NCBI RefSeq assembly: GCF_019649055.1
Contig: NW_026570247.1
Location: forward strand, 620,001-684,000
Length of the DNA: 64,000 nucleotides
Reading direction: 5' to 3'
Source of the DNA: Paramacrobiotus metropolitanus
Taxonomy: Eukaryota > Tardigrada > Eutardigrada > Parachela > Macrobiotidae
Shown: piece by piece, positions 33,438-46,000 of the stretch
How positions within the stretch are numbered: position 1 is the first letter of the stretch
How the letters are laid out: every line of letters begins with the position of its first letter
Notes under the pieces: generated by a model
Told to the model about the DNA's origin: nothing
Databases searched by the model: none
The model's input: the letters and a program-made list of their open reading frames with translations, nothing else
Made by a program: the position numbers and the translations under genes

Positions 33438-36255
33438 TCAGGGGGCGCCACCGGCGACGGAGCTGCCGGACGGGCTGCGGGAGGATGCCGACGGGGAGAC
33501 GCTGCTGCTGCTGCTGCCGGCGCGCTGCTTCCGGATCGGCACCGGCTTCTTCCTTGAGCTGCAATTATTTACATTTACATATGATTTTTTTTATTTAAAA
33601 TGAATAATTAATTCGCCTCTACCGTAATTTATTTACATATTTATTTTTTTCTGCTGACCTTTTATGCTTTTCAAAATCCGGACGAAAAACAACTTCATTA
33701 AATTTTCTTGTAAACAAAACAACATTCACAATTAAATTACACTTATGTAAATTTATTATTATAATAAATTTATTTTTAGACACGGATGCGCTTTATTAAT
33801 TTAAAATTGGAAATAGAAAAAGTTATCATTTTGTTTCAAGCAAATAAATAAGTTTCAATTAAACTAAAACTTATGCGTCTTGATGGACATTGACGTACTA
33901 GTTTAATTTAATTTTTCATCTTATGTTTAGTTGCAATTTTTCTCTAAGTTGAGTTAAAAATAAGTTCCAGAAGTGTTTTGGTACCTGGTTATTCGTCGAC
34001 GGTTGCGAAAATCCGGGCTGGACTCGCCCGAGTGGCTGCGGCCGCGTTTGGACCGCTGACCGGAGCGCTGCTGCTCGCTGCTGGTGCTGGAATGCCGCTG
34101 GGATGAGGACGGGCGGAGCGGCGAGGCCGCCTCGCTGCTGGGACTGCGGCTCATCGAGGCTGACCTTTCGCGCTGTCGCGACACTTCGCTATCACTAAAA
34201 AATACATTAGCATTACGGCGGTTGCTGGGAAATGCATTTCAAAATGCCAGTCTTACGCGTCATCGTCGCTGTTCCAACGTGACCTTTGCTGCTCCCCATC
34301 ATCTTTTCCTTTTCTATAGTACAGTAAAAAATTATTTATTTTATTAATTTATTTATTAGGTTAACATTTCAGCAAAAATTATACAAAACTGTTCAATAAA
34401 AACTGAAAGTGCCGAAATGAAATAATCATTTATATTAATAAAAACTGCGAAATGCCCCAGTTAAAATGCGTCGTTGTTAAATTAATTTCCGGCAGCGCGA
34501 AATTATTAGAATTATAAATAAATACCCAAAAGCAATTTTCGCAGACAGAAATATAATTATTTCATATAAAAATGCTATATAAAAATTGGTGTCGATTTAT
34601 CTGTAACAATTAATAAAAAATGGACATGAAAGTTATATAAATAAGGATAAAAATCTAATTGGCTTATTCCTGAAAGAAGCGCTGAATGTACCTGTTAGCG
34701 GGATGAAATCCACTGGGTATGACATCCGGTAGTCGTCCCGCGCGTCTCCTACACACAACAGCATACAGCGATATATGAGATAATATTATAAGAAGCGGGT
34801 GAAATTGGATTAGCCGCAGCGGAAATTGCAATGACTACGGGAATAAAAGGCAAATGGCAACACGCCGTAACACGATATCGATCCTGAGCAGGCTATATAC
34901 GGGTAATATTTGTCTAGCTGCCGGGGCCATGTCTATATACGCACGGGGGCGTTGCGGCATTATAGACCGTTGGCAGTGCTTGTCGATGGATTGTGCTAGA
35001 TGGGGCTATGAATAATCGAGTGTTTACACGGCGCCAACACCGCCGCTATAAGAGCGGCACAGGACGCGGCACAATGCGCCGGGATAACAGGTAAATAATT
35101 TATATTGGGACGCCCACAGCGAATAATTGGGATATTAATAATGCTCGGCTGAGTATGTGTGTCACACGCGGCCGGAGAAAATTCAGGACGTTTGTATGAC
35201 GAGTAAAAAATTAATTGCTTCGTTTTAACGCATACTGCGCTAACCAGCGTTTCTCTGTTCGAACCTGGTGCTGGCAATTTTTGTACAATGTTTGTTGATT
35301 TTATTATTCAGTTTTTTAACTGTGGACCGACTGCTTAGTTAAAGGTCACGCATAAATTACCTGTATATTAAAGCTTTAGTGATATATAGGTAATATTCGT
35401 GACCTTTAATTTGTTAAAACTACTATCGTATATTATTTTTTTATGTTATTTTATTTGCAGTTTTAATATTGTTTTTATAAAATTTACCGGCGCGTGCTGG
35501 AGTTGCTGGTGGAGTTGGAGGAGGAGCTGGAGGTGGAGCTGGAGGAGTGCGAGGAGGAGGAGGAGCTGCGCGAGGGATGCCGGCGTTTGGTGCCGGCCGG
35601 CGGCGGCGGTGCGGCGGCCGCATTAGCGGCATCCACAGCGGCGGCCGCCGCAGCCGCGGCGCTGAAGAGCGGATGCAGGACGGCGGCGGAGCTGGAGCTG
35701 GGCCCCGGTGCGGAGCCGGGACGGGAGTCGGGTTCGGATCGGCGCATATTGAAGCTAATTCTGTATAACATGAAACATACAGTATACAGCGCAGTCACGG
35801 CGAAATAACGATCGATGATTAAGTAATTAACTTTTACATCATTATATTATCCCGTTACGCAAACAGGGAATTCGAACCACAGAGCGTGCAGTAATTTTAC
35901 TATCAAGTTTTATTGCTTTAGGTACTTATTTAAATCTGACATTCAGGGCAGGGCAGTAAAATGGCAGGGCAGTAATACACAGGGCAGGGCAGGGCAGTAA
36001 AATATACAGGGCAGTAAAATGGTTTTCTAATCCTTTTTGATAAGCCGACCGGACTCGCATTGCAAGCATACACTTGCCTATTAAATGAAACAAATTGTCT
36101 CAGTTAACATGAGACGGCACGTAAATTTTGTTCGTAGGATATTTATATTTTTCATTAAGAAAATATATTTAAAATATTGCTGAATTAACAGAATTTTATT
36201 TTCCAACGTACCGTCCAAAAGCAGTGGATATGGCGGCCTGACGAGCTGTCGTCAT
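33438..36255 (-). CDS. Arg/Ser-rich (SR-like) protein (5 exons)
   Basis: Minus-strand exons are 36255-36212 (possible first exon), 35760-35488, 34748-34692, 34194-33985 and 33558-33438. Every junction is phase 2, giving 234 residues. Starting at the ATG at 35747 instead gives 215. The chain has an Ala tract (FSAAAAAAAAVDAANAAAA), long Ser runs (HPSRSSSSSSHSSSSTSSSS), RS-type segments (SRQRERSASMSRSPSSEA, RSKRGRSHSGESSPDFRNRR) and a basic, Ser-rich end (SRKKPVPIRKQRAGSS). No RRM is seen. Serine-arginine segments suggest a nuclear, splicing- or RNA-associated protein phosphorylated by SR kinases; this is inferred from composition only. One TGACCTTT (34161) falls in exon 4, encoding AGG TCA on the gene strand. 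Confidence 0.55.
35215..35340 (-). repeat. Dispersed tRNA-like repeat, copy 4 (in an intron of the SR-like gene)
   Basis: Reverse orientation on the plus strand. On the minus strand it reads GCAGTCGGTCC, ACTGAATAATAAAATCAACA, TTGCCAGCACCAGGTTCGAA, CAGAGAAACGCTGG, GTTAGCGCAGTATGCGTTAA. TTAGCGCAGTATGCG resembles a tRNA A box and GGTTCGAA a B box, though in this reading B precedes A. GTTCGAAC is self-complementary, so the true element orientation is unresolved. Confidence 0.65.
35944..36022. repeat. CAGGGCAGTAAAA simple repeat
   Basis: Runs of CAGGG and CAGTAAAATGG units repeated about six times with irregular spacing, upstream of the second exon of the SR-like gene. Confidence 0.8.
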
Positions 36256-39200
36256 GGCCGTCCGTCGTCGTCTCCTTTTGCACGGAAGACCGGCAAACTG
36301 ACGTCTACAATGCAGAATAAATATTATCAACGTCCGCTGGTCAAAATCTTCTCGAGCTTTTTCACCGAATTACGATATTTACATCACAAGCGTTTTAGCG
36401 GTATTTGGTCGCAAAACTTAATACCCAAAATTAGTACAGCTAAATTCCGCCGCCAGTGTATTTATTTATAGAATAAAAATGTACCGAATCACAGTGCTGC
36501 AGAAATGAAGGTAATTAACCGGGTAGCATGGTAGCCTGTTTGTCAGGACATCCGGTGCACTGTACACATACGGTACCGTAGCCTGGGCTTTCCCGGCGCA
36601 TTTCCTCAGGGAAGCCTTAACTATAGCAATCGGCCTACTGAACCGCATCAATACACACACTCATATCTCCTGTATGCAGCCCCTAAAGTGCTCCATGATT
36701 TATGAGAAATCAATGGGCAGAATATACGCGCAGCCAGTTAGTGCTCGCGTGGCCACAATGGGCAATTTCTTCAGCAATTTGTCTAAAGGGGAAACACAGC
36801 TCCGACCGCGCATACGTCAAAACAGACCTAGATTTTCTGCTAAAGTCCATCCCCAGCATCGCAAGCAGTCCAATATATGCAAATGGAAAATTAATTGAAT
36901 CACCGTGGGGTGGATATGCAGTGCGGGGCTACTGCCGGTCAGTGGGACGGCCGTATCGACCCATTTTCCGCTCAACCGCACACGGGAGGCGTGTCCAATA
37001 CAAGATTCAAAAAGAGAACGCCTACGATGACCTTTAGATGGCCCTAACGGGCGGCCACAAAATTCCGTAAAGGTCAGGATTAATTAAGCCGTTATTTAAC
37101 GGTAAACTGCCCACATTAAAGGTCACCAATAATAAAATTTTATATATAAAAGAATTTATATTAAACGGCCGATATATATAAAAATCATATAAATGTACTG
37201 ATATATTAGAAATTATATAAAGCGAACAGCACTTAATTATGTAAAAATGATATATAGTGCGCGATACATGTATACGAAAAGTTCTTCAAATCGTCCGGTA
37301 TGAAAAGATTATATAGGACGGGCGATATATAAAAAAACATATGAACATCCGATATATAAAGAAATTATATAAACCGGCCGATATATATAATGTCTGATGC
37401 GCGCACGAAAAAAATATCAAGCGGTCGATATATAAAAAAATTATATAACACGGCCGGTGTATAAAATTTCAACACGACGCCGCCAGTTGATTATCGGGAT
37501 TAATCTGGCGGCTGAGTGATTACGGCTGCGCCCCGATTATAATCTCCGTTAGCTGTGTTGACGGTCTAAGAGCTCCCCGAGCGCCCGGCCAACACGCTCA
37601 TCCCGTATCCTCGTATCCGCCAAGAGATCAAGCGGGGGAATAACGCGCCTGGCAGCGGCGCAACGCTTAGCCCATACACGCCGTAACGGGCATTGATCCG
37701 TTTATCTACACTGCACACTGTCTCTTACATATCTCGGGATTTATATATATGTATGCGGCTGGCCATTTGCCTGATTGCCTAGGTTGCCTCGTCAAGTCAA
37801 TCGCCGCGGCTGGATGCGCCATCCGCCCGGGCTCAGCCGGGATTTACTTAATTTGTTCCTCGCACAACGAGGCGCAGCATTACTTGCTCCTTTGATAATT
37901 GTCCCGTTTTCCGGGAGCGCGCGTGTACAAGCAGCTGAATTGCGCCGTGAAGGGGGATGTTTTCCGGGATGGACATTCAGTTAGAGTGGACAGTGTGTGC
38001 TCAAGTACACCGCCGGTTAAAAAGACGGCCGGTCGTTGTTTAATTAAACCGGCAAAGAAAATCCCTGTAATTGTGCCTTGTTTTGAAAGTTATCACGCGT
38101 ACCGCTATTTATTGTACCGTTTCTTCGAAAAATACCGGTCTGATGGGTGGTTAAAGTTAACGGCGGACAAAAGCTGCTGACATCAGCGGAACACATGATC
38201 CAGAAAACTCTTACAATAACGAGCAATTACGGAGTATATTACGTAAAACCTGTGCACGTAATTGCTGGTAAAAATCGAGGCAAAGTTGTTTCCAATTCAG
38301 TTAAGTGTTTATTAAGCCGTTAGGTCATGTGACCACCGTTAGCCATGTTTTCTTAATACAAAGCACGCCACTTACCCGATTTAAACGATGAGACTTCCTT
38401 CGCCGCCAGCGAATCACGAGATATCCCAATAAAACGGTAAAACGGCGGAAAAAGACGGATTTAGAAGCGATTTAAATCCTTGCTGATTTTTCTACCTTAT
38501 TCTTGTGTTATCCACGCACAGCACTATCAGCACAAAACTGTCTTTCTTACCAAACGGGTTGCTCAATCGTATAATAAGGAATCCGGGAAGAAAGGAAGGA
38601 TAACGTGGTACGCTATATCCATATAACGGATATATATGGCAGCGTTAAGAAACACTGAAACACTGCGCCGGAATCCCGTTGCAAGCAGACGAACGGTGAT
38701 TCTGTCAGTGCAGGGAGAGAGGAAGAGGAACAGCTGGCTAGTGTAGGGGAGAACGCGTACATCCAGATTGCCGGCGCGGCGGAAGAGGGAGGGGCACAAT
38801 CTGGACGGCATCGCGCAGCCGGCCGTTACTGTATATGGTGTAGATATGCGCCGGCACGGAGCGATCGATAAAGTAGCGCGCGCTGGTCGCTGCTATCGAT
38901 CGGCTGCGCATGTAAATAACCATTACGCTGTGCCATGTTTACTAGTGTCGGTACGTTAACGGGAACAAGGGATGCGGTTAACAGAACGCTAACCACAACG
39001 GGCGGCAGCGCTTAGTCAAAATCCAGACAATTAACTGTACAGTATGCTGCCGTTAAAAATTGCCGGGAAGACACCATGGTAAAAGCGTTGATTATCCGTA
39101 TACGAATTTCACAGAAAGGTCAACCTTGAAATTTTTTTAACAACTCGGGTTTACGCATAACTCATCGGCAGCTTATGAAGAACGTTATTTCCGCGTTGAA

Positions 39201-39561
39201 GATGCACTATTGGAGACTGCTCAATTAAAAAAGACGGCGATCAGACGGATGTTGTTGCTAAGAAACGTTCGACGTTAGACTGATTTACGACCGTCATTTT
39301 ACAGGAAATTAAGGACACCTGCTGCTTCTATACAGAGTACAAGTTCGCAGTATTTTAAAATCAAAATTAAGTATTTATTATCATGAATTTTCTTTTTGGT
39401 GATGTCAGAACCTAATACACATTCACATACAAACGGATGACACAGCATCAGCGCTTGTAATTCAGGTTTTTAGCGGTTTTTGGGATTATGTCGACACGTT
39501 GGTTGGGTGTGGTCGCGCGGACTAATTAAGCCCGACATACTCGCGTGGACCGCGTTAAGGA
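36256..39561. other. Intergenic region, 3.3 kb
   Basis: No gene supported. It contains three AAAGGTCA/TGACCTTT octamers at 37028, 37069 and 37118 (within 100 bp) and one at 39115, plus the AT-rich repeat at 37137-37472. Confidence 0.5.
37137..37472. repeat. Degenerate tandem repeat with CGGCCGATATATAAA units
   Basis: Blocks of CGGCCGATATATA or variants followed by AAAAATTATATAA recur about eight times over 330 bp (near 37165, 37313, 37351, 37376, 37424, 37451). It is AT-rich and hairpin-prone (ATATAT, CGGCCG). Confidence 0.65.
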
Positions 39562-42212
39562 ATGGTCCTCCTGATTGACTTCCTCAACGAGGACACCCTG
39601 GACCTGATAATGCGCTGGCCCATCGCCCTGGCCCTGGACACCGTCCTCGGGCCCGCCTGGGACACCGCCACCGCCCCGACCCCGCCTCCGCCCAACACCA
39701 CCGCCTCGGCCCTCGACCCCCGCTACTCCGGCGTTCCGGCGCAGCTCCTGGCCGAGATGACCGCCACCGTGATCTCCCTGGCTGGCCTCCTGCACAGCTA
39801 CTGGTACAACCGCTTGACCTTATCCCTAGGTACAGTCCCGCCTCCTTCCCGCATCCCCACGCTCAACCATCCCGCCTTGCCGTTGCAGTGGCCGGCCTCC
39901 TCTGGATGCTCCTCAAATTCCTCCCCGCACGCAGCTGCTCCTCTTCGCCATCCTCCTGGAGAACACCGCCCTCTTCCTGGGGATGTTCCTGCTGGTGCTG
40001 CTGACGCCGGCGGTGGTGTGGAGCGCCGGGGTCTTCCTGTTTATCATCACGGAGGTCCTGCACGCGCAGTACATCAGCAACCTCCGGCATCTGCGCTTCT
40101 TCGAGCTAATGGGCGCGCCAGGATTGGCGGGGACCGGCGGGCGGACGTCCTTTATCGCGCGGAGCGGCTGGTTGACGGTATGGCCGACCCTGCCCTTTAT
40201 CGCCGTGGTCTACCGCTCCCTGGAGGCGGCGGGACAAATTTCCACCGACACCGTGGACCGGCTCTCCCGAATCTACGTCTTGGGCGCCGTCTTCCTTTCC
40301 CTCCCGGCGTTGTACCACCTCCTGGACGCGGTCCGCTGGAGATTCGCCGCCGCCAGCCTGAACTTGGCGGCCCGCCAGCGCCCCGGGATCCGGGTGACGG
40401 TGGTGGGGTCGTACTACTTCTGCATCGACAACCTCAACTGGCCGTCGCTCGGCGAGGAAAAGGTCAACCGCGCCTACGCCCTCGTCTGGATCTCCAAGCT
40501 CCTCTGGGCCACCGGGAGCGTCGGCCTCCGCGACGGACCGCGGGCGGCGTTGTCGGCCCTCCCGGCGTCGGTGGTGGCGGTCTCCCTCTCGTCGTATGTC
40601 AGCGTCTTCGGGCTGTGCTGGATCTTCGCGTACGCCTACAGCGCCGTGTTCACGCGCTGGCTGCACTCCCTGGATGTTGTCCTGACGCCGGGTCAAGCGC
40701 AGATGCAGGAGATGCAGAAGTATGACCTTTCCGGACACCTCCTGGTGTTTATCTTCCAGAGCCGGATCCTGGCGGCGCTGCCGGTGAAGGGCGACTGGAC
40801 GCCGTTGCTGCGGCTCATCGGGTTTTTGGTGTTGTTCCGACTGCCGAAATTGGTAGAGTACACGAGGAATTTTACCAATGTCCAGTCCTTGGACGCCACC
40901 GGCACCTGGCGGTAATTAATCGTTAACTTAGAAAACGTAAATGCAATACCAAAATAAAAATTCAAATATAAAAATAAATTTATAAAGAAACTGCATATAA
41001 AACATTTTGGAAAAAATAAAATGTTTTTCGTATTTGTTTAGTGCGATATTAAATAATAGTTATATTAAAAAAAATAAAATAAAATACGAAAATAAAATTT
41101 CTCATTTGCGAAAATAATAAAATAAAAATATCCATTTTCAAAACGATGTCTAAGTTATTTGTTTAAGGATTTTATAGGAATTTTTATAAGGCTAATTTTG
41201 TACAGATTATTTTATATTTCACTATTTTTTTAAATGATTAAATTTTTACGGTATAGGGTAGTTAGTAAGAAAACGCGTGTGTACACTTTGTTTTATTTGG
41301 ATGGGTTTTGCCTATTAAAGAATTAAAATTGCAGATCCACCAATACCTTATAATTTATATTAAGTTTCGAATTTATATGTTTGGCATATTGTTTTTTTAA
41401 TTAGGTACTACCTGCAAGCGGTCTTCCAGGGCACCATCGCCCCGCTGGGCCTGGGCGTGGCCCTCTTCACCCGCAGCTGGCGCGCGCCCCTCCACCTCCG
41501 CCGCCTCGCCTCCCTCGTCTGGGAACAGACCCTCCCCATCCAGTTCGCCGTCGAATTCGAACTCTGGCTCCACACGGAGGTGGTCCTCCTCCTCGGCGAC
41601 CTCCTCCTGGAAGCCGCCACCGCCCTCCTCAGCCTCCCGGGCTACGCCGCCCACCTCTACTCCACCGCCTCCCCGCACTTCTGGCACCGCTACCTCGCCA
41701 CCCTCGACACCGGCCTCAAAATCTGGACCCAGACCGTCCGCGAGCTCCTGACCATCTTCGTCCACTTCCTCATCATGTCCTACATGTTCGAGCGCCTGTG
41801 GCACACCTCCAAGAACGGCGGTCCCCTGGACTCGGGGGTGGTGGAGGCCGTGACCTTTCTGGTGTACTTCAGCCGGTACGCCGACGCCACGGTGCGCTTC
41901 TCGCACGTGACGCAGGCTGGGTTGGATAGCGATGTCGTCTGTTCGTACCGGTGTGTTATACGGGAGTTGGCGGCCCCCGCGGAAGGGCGGTTCCGGGAGT
42001 GGGAGGATGTGTGCGCCATCTGTCAGGGGAAGGAGGAGGATCGGCTGCAGTTGTGTGAGTTGCCGTGTGCGCATTTCTTTCATCGGGGGTGCATGGAGGA
42101 GTGGCTGAAGGTGCGGATGGTGTGCCCCATGTGTATGCGCCGGGTGTGGCTGGCCCAGGGGCGCGTGCAGATGGACAATGTGGAGATGGCGCTTAATGCC
42201 GAATTGCCGTAG
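39562..42212 (+). CDS. Multi-pass membrane RING-H2 E3 ubiquitin ligase, TRC8/RNF145-like (3 exons)
   Basis: Exons are 39562-39829, 39889-40911 and 41405-42212; about 699 residues. The first 550 residues have many hydrophobic segments (VAGLLWMLLKF, LLLFAILLENTALFLGMFLLVLL, WSAGVFLFII, FGLCWIFAYAYS, LIGFLVLF, ALFTR and others). Near residues 630-675 is a RING-H2 finger: CAIC, then C-x-H-x2-H-x2-C in PCAHFFHRGC, then CPMC. Such proteins (RNF139/TRC8, RNF145, gp78) sit in the ER membrane and ubiquitinate membrane or sterol-pathway proteins. RNF139/145-like is my best guess from architecture; RNFT1/2 is an alternative. A frame change in exon 2 beside the CCCC at 39923-39926 is solved by one missing C, which also restores the phase-2 junction to exon 3. 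Additional 5' exons are possible. Confidence 0.7.
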
Positions 42213-43043
42213 TGTTAATCAGCGTCACCTTGATGGCAGCCTATATAGGCGTTATTTTTTACGTTCTTATTGGAGGCATAATTTTTCTTATTATTTCTTT
42301 GTGTGATTGCGGTGTTAACGATGAAAGGTCACAGCAGCCGGTTGTGGAGCTTGGATTTTACGTACTGCCTGCATAGAGCAGTCGCAATCCGGCATAAACA
42401 AAACATAATTCTGGCGACAGAAGAGCATTCTGGTCCACTATGCCAAGTGCAGTTACTGCTTATTTTCTATATTCAAGGACACGAAGAAAGATCAAATTTT
42501 AGGATTTCTGTTAAAAATATTTAAGTACTGTAATATAAATTATAAAGCAGCCGTTGCTAGGGCAACCTGCCACACACACACACACACAACTGATCCTCGA
42601 CTGGAAACACGCTCAATCTGAGATTCAATGTTTCGGCCCTGAATTTAGTAGCTTTATTATGGAGCGAAAATTATTATAAACAGCAGCAAGAAATAAATGC
42701 TGACTGCCGAGCAAACTGTATACAAAAACTCCAAGCATGATGCCAGCACAAAAAATTAAATCACGTTAATGAAGATATCACTACTTGATATTCTGCAAAA
42801 GTGCACATAGTGTAAGCACATAACAGTGCATAAATTTCTATGACGCTAATATATGGATAAACCGCAAAAGAACAACTGCGTGAAAATACCAAAAATCAGT
42901 CATTTGAAATACCAAAAAATTTCCATTTGACTTTCCTGGCTAAATTTCCATTTAAATCTCCTGAATCAGCCGAAGGCCCGGACATGAAAAATCCAAATTT
43001 AAAAAAATCCTGATAAAACTCGGAATGTTCTCCATCTGATGCC
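42213..43043. other. Intergenic spacer between the RING gene and HYDIN
   Basis: AT-rich with a short CA run near 42575 and one AAAGGTCAC at 42323. It probably contains the HYDIN promoter; no element is identified with confidence. Confidence 0.5.
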
Positions 43044-46000
43044 ATGATGCGACGCACACTGCCGCGCAAGCGGAAGAGCCCGCAACAACTACCACCCGCA
43101 GCGAAAAAGGCGCGTCCCGCCCCCTGCGTCACGGGATGCCCGCTCCAGAAGTCCCAGTCCTTCCCTGACCTTTTGGGATTATACTCCATCACCCCGCTTC
43201 CCGCGGTCCCCTTACCCCCGGAAGATACGCCCCCGGGTCCAACGCCCTGGGGCTTCACCCAGCCCAACATGTTCTTCGACCCCTCCTCCTACACCGCGCC
43301 TCCCGAGGAGCGTCCCTTCGACCCTGTATCCCAGTTGCAGCGGACGCTGTTCCAGGAGCGTCTTCGCGACCCGCCGGAAGTTGAACCGGACGTCCGGATG
43401 AAGCCGGCGTCCGTAACGGTACCGTCGACCGTCAACTTTGGGAGCTGTTTGTACGACGTCATCCAGACGGCGACGATCACCATCACTAGCGCATCGGGAA
43501 CGGCCATGGGGTTCTCCATCCAGGGCGCGGGGCCAGGAATCCGGATACTTCCGTGTCAGGTGTATGTGGATCCAGCGGAGGGTATCGCCGCGGTCGGGGA
43601 GACACCTCTCCAGGTGACCTTTCTCCCGGGACGTCCGGGGTGGTTCCAGCGGACCTTCCGCGTGTGTTTCCATAACGACGTGGACGCGGTGGTCAGCGTC
43701 CTCGGGAACGCGGTGTTCAAGCACGTCCTGGTGGATCTTCCCAGGGGAAAACACAGCTCGTTGTTGACGTATACAGATACCTTGAAAATGGACGACCAGG
43801 CTGTGCGGAAATGGGCCCGAGCCGCTGTGAAAAAAGTACGCGCCGAACACCGCCTGTAAGCTGCAATTTTCTAAATAAAATATATTTCTTCGCAAACCCT
43901 CGGTCTACAAATTCCGGTTGCAGATCCAGAAAGGTCACCCGCGCCCCGATGTCCAGAAATCCGCGGACCCGACGCGACCCTACCAGGGCGTTCTGAGCCA
44001 TGCGCTGCTCCCGCCGTACATTTTGGATTTTGGTGTCCTGTCGAAATACGACGCGGACGCCAGCCGGAGCGTCCGGGTGACCAATCCCACCGCCTATGAG
44101 GTGCAGTTCCGTCTCCAGCAGACCAACGATCCCCTCCGGACAACCATCCACGTCAACTACAACCGGCACGTGGTGTTGGCCCCGGGACAGACGACTACCT
44201 TTACGTATTCCGTCTCCGTGAAGGAGCATCCCGTCGGACCGACCCAGTGCCCGATTCCCATCCTGGTTCCCGACGGACCGACGATCACCGTGGTCGTAAA
44301 GACAGATATCCGGGTTCCCAGTATCGGCGTCCGTTTCGGCTGCCAGGAAGTTGTATGCCACGTCGCCGACCAAAAAATGCCGGAGCTGGATTTCCGCGTG
44401 GTCCGGTGCGGGTGCGCCAGCGTCCTGTCGGTGCAACTGGTTAACCACTCCCACGTGGCGGTGGCGTGGACGGCCACAGGGAGGGATGTGGATTTCCCCG
44501 CACTGTCTAAAGGCATGGATCCCAAACAGCGGGCGATGCTGCGCGCCAGCCGGGATCAGCGTCCCATCTTCCTCCTGCATCCCGGGAAGGGAATCCTGGA
44601 GCAGCGGGAGTGTGCCAACCTCCGGGTGCAGTTCCGTCCCGTGGATTCCCGGCGGTGCAGCTACGCCTGGGCCATCGAGGTGCCGTACTCCGCCCACCGA
44701 ATCATCCTACGCGCCACGGGAACCGGAGAGATCCCGCGCCTGCAGATTTCGCCTACCGCTGTGACCTTTGGATCGATCCTCCCGTTCTCCGCCGGGCAGG
44801 AGCGGAACATTACCGTGCGGAACCCGTGTCCGTTTCCTATTGAGTTTTTTTGCGTGGAACTAGACCAACAGTTCGTTGCCGAGTGCCAGTTGTTGATGCA
44901 AGTGGAGGAATTCTCCCGGGAGAACGCCGTGCTCTTCCCGGTGCGCCCGCTCGGCGGTGGCCTGCCGACGGAGCTGTGGGAAGCGTACATGAAAGCATCG
45001 GGTGAAGAGAGCAGTTTAAACCCCGTGACCTTTCCGGAGCATCTCCGGGATCATCTTCCCCGTCGGATCAGCGGCAGTGTCTTATCCCGACAGTATTCCA
45101 CAAAACGGGAGATGTACCGGGATCTGCAGCAGGTGGTCAAAACCCCGCTTGACCACGCCCTCGACAAATACACCGCAATTAACGACACTGTCGACGCGAG
45201 GAAGGAGCAGTTAAAAAGAGGGATCATCTTCCTTATCCACGGTCCGCCATCCTGTGGGAAGTCCACCCTGGCAAAATCCCTTGCCAAATACTACCGCATT
45301 CCGGTTTTATCCATCGACAAGATTATCCTTTCCGCGCTGGAGGACCCGACGGACCCGGTGCGTCATAAAATCCTGACCTTTGTCACCAACCCGGCCATCT
45401 CCGCCCAGCATTCCCAGGCGGCGATGGGTATGCAGACCCCGCCGGGATCCGGGGTCGGGAAGCCGCGGGAACCCGGGAAGCTGAAAGCCCCGCCCACGGC
45501 CAAACCCCAGAAAGCCCCCAAACCGGCGCCACCGCATGCCAAACCCCCGTTGCTGGGGGTCGACCCCAACGTCTCCCGGGATCGCTCCGACCCGGACCTG
45601 GCGTTCCAGTCCAAGGTCCTCCGCTACAAGAACTACCTGACCGACGAACCGACAGAAATCACCACTTGCGTCCTCCCCGATGACCTTTTGATCCAGCTGC
45701 TGAGCTGGAGGTTGTACCAAGCCGACTGCCGCCGCGGGGCGGTCTTCGACGGGATGACCAGCGACTTCCTGGACTCCTCCGCGACCCTCCTGAAAACGGT
45801 GCTCACCGCGGTGGAAGCGCGGCGACAGATCCAGGCGTTCACCATCTGCGACAGTTTCCGGGATTACTGCGTCCGGCTGCAACGCCTCCAAAGGTCATCC
45901 CGCAAGAACGGGGAGTACGCGACGGTGATGCGGGAGATGGCGGGAATCCGCGGGATGCCGGAGGCGGAGTACCGCGCCCTGCCGGTGCAGCGCCGGCGCG

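Noticed and set aside
39526-40738. Alternative frames across the RING gene's exon 2, including a long plus-strand Arg-rich frame
   Set aside because: Only the frame with repeated membrane segments agrees with the flanking exons; the others arise from high GC content.
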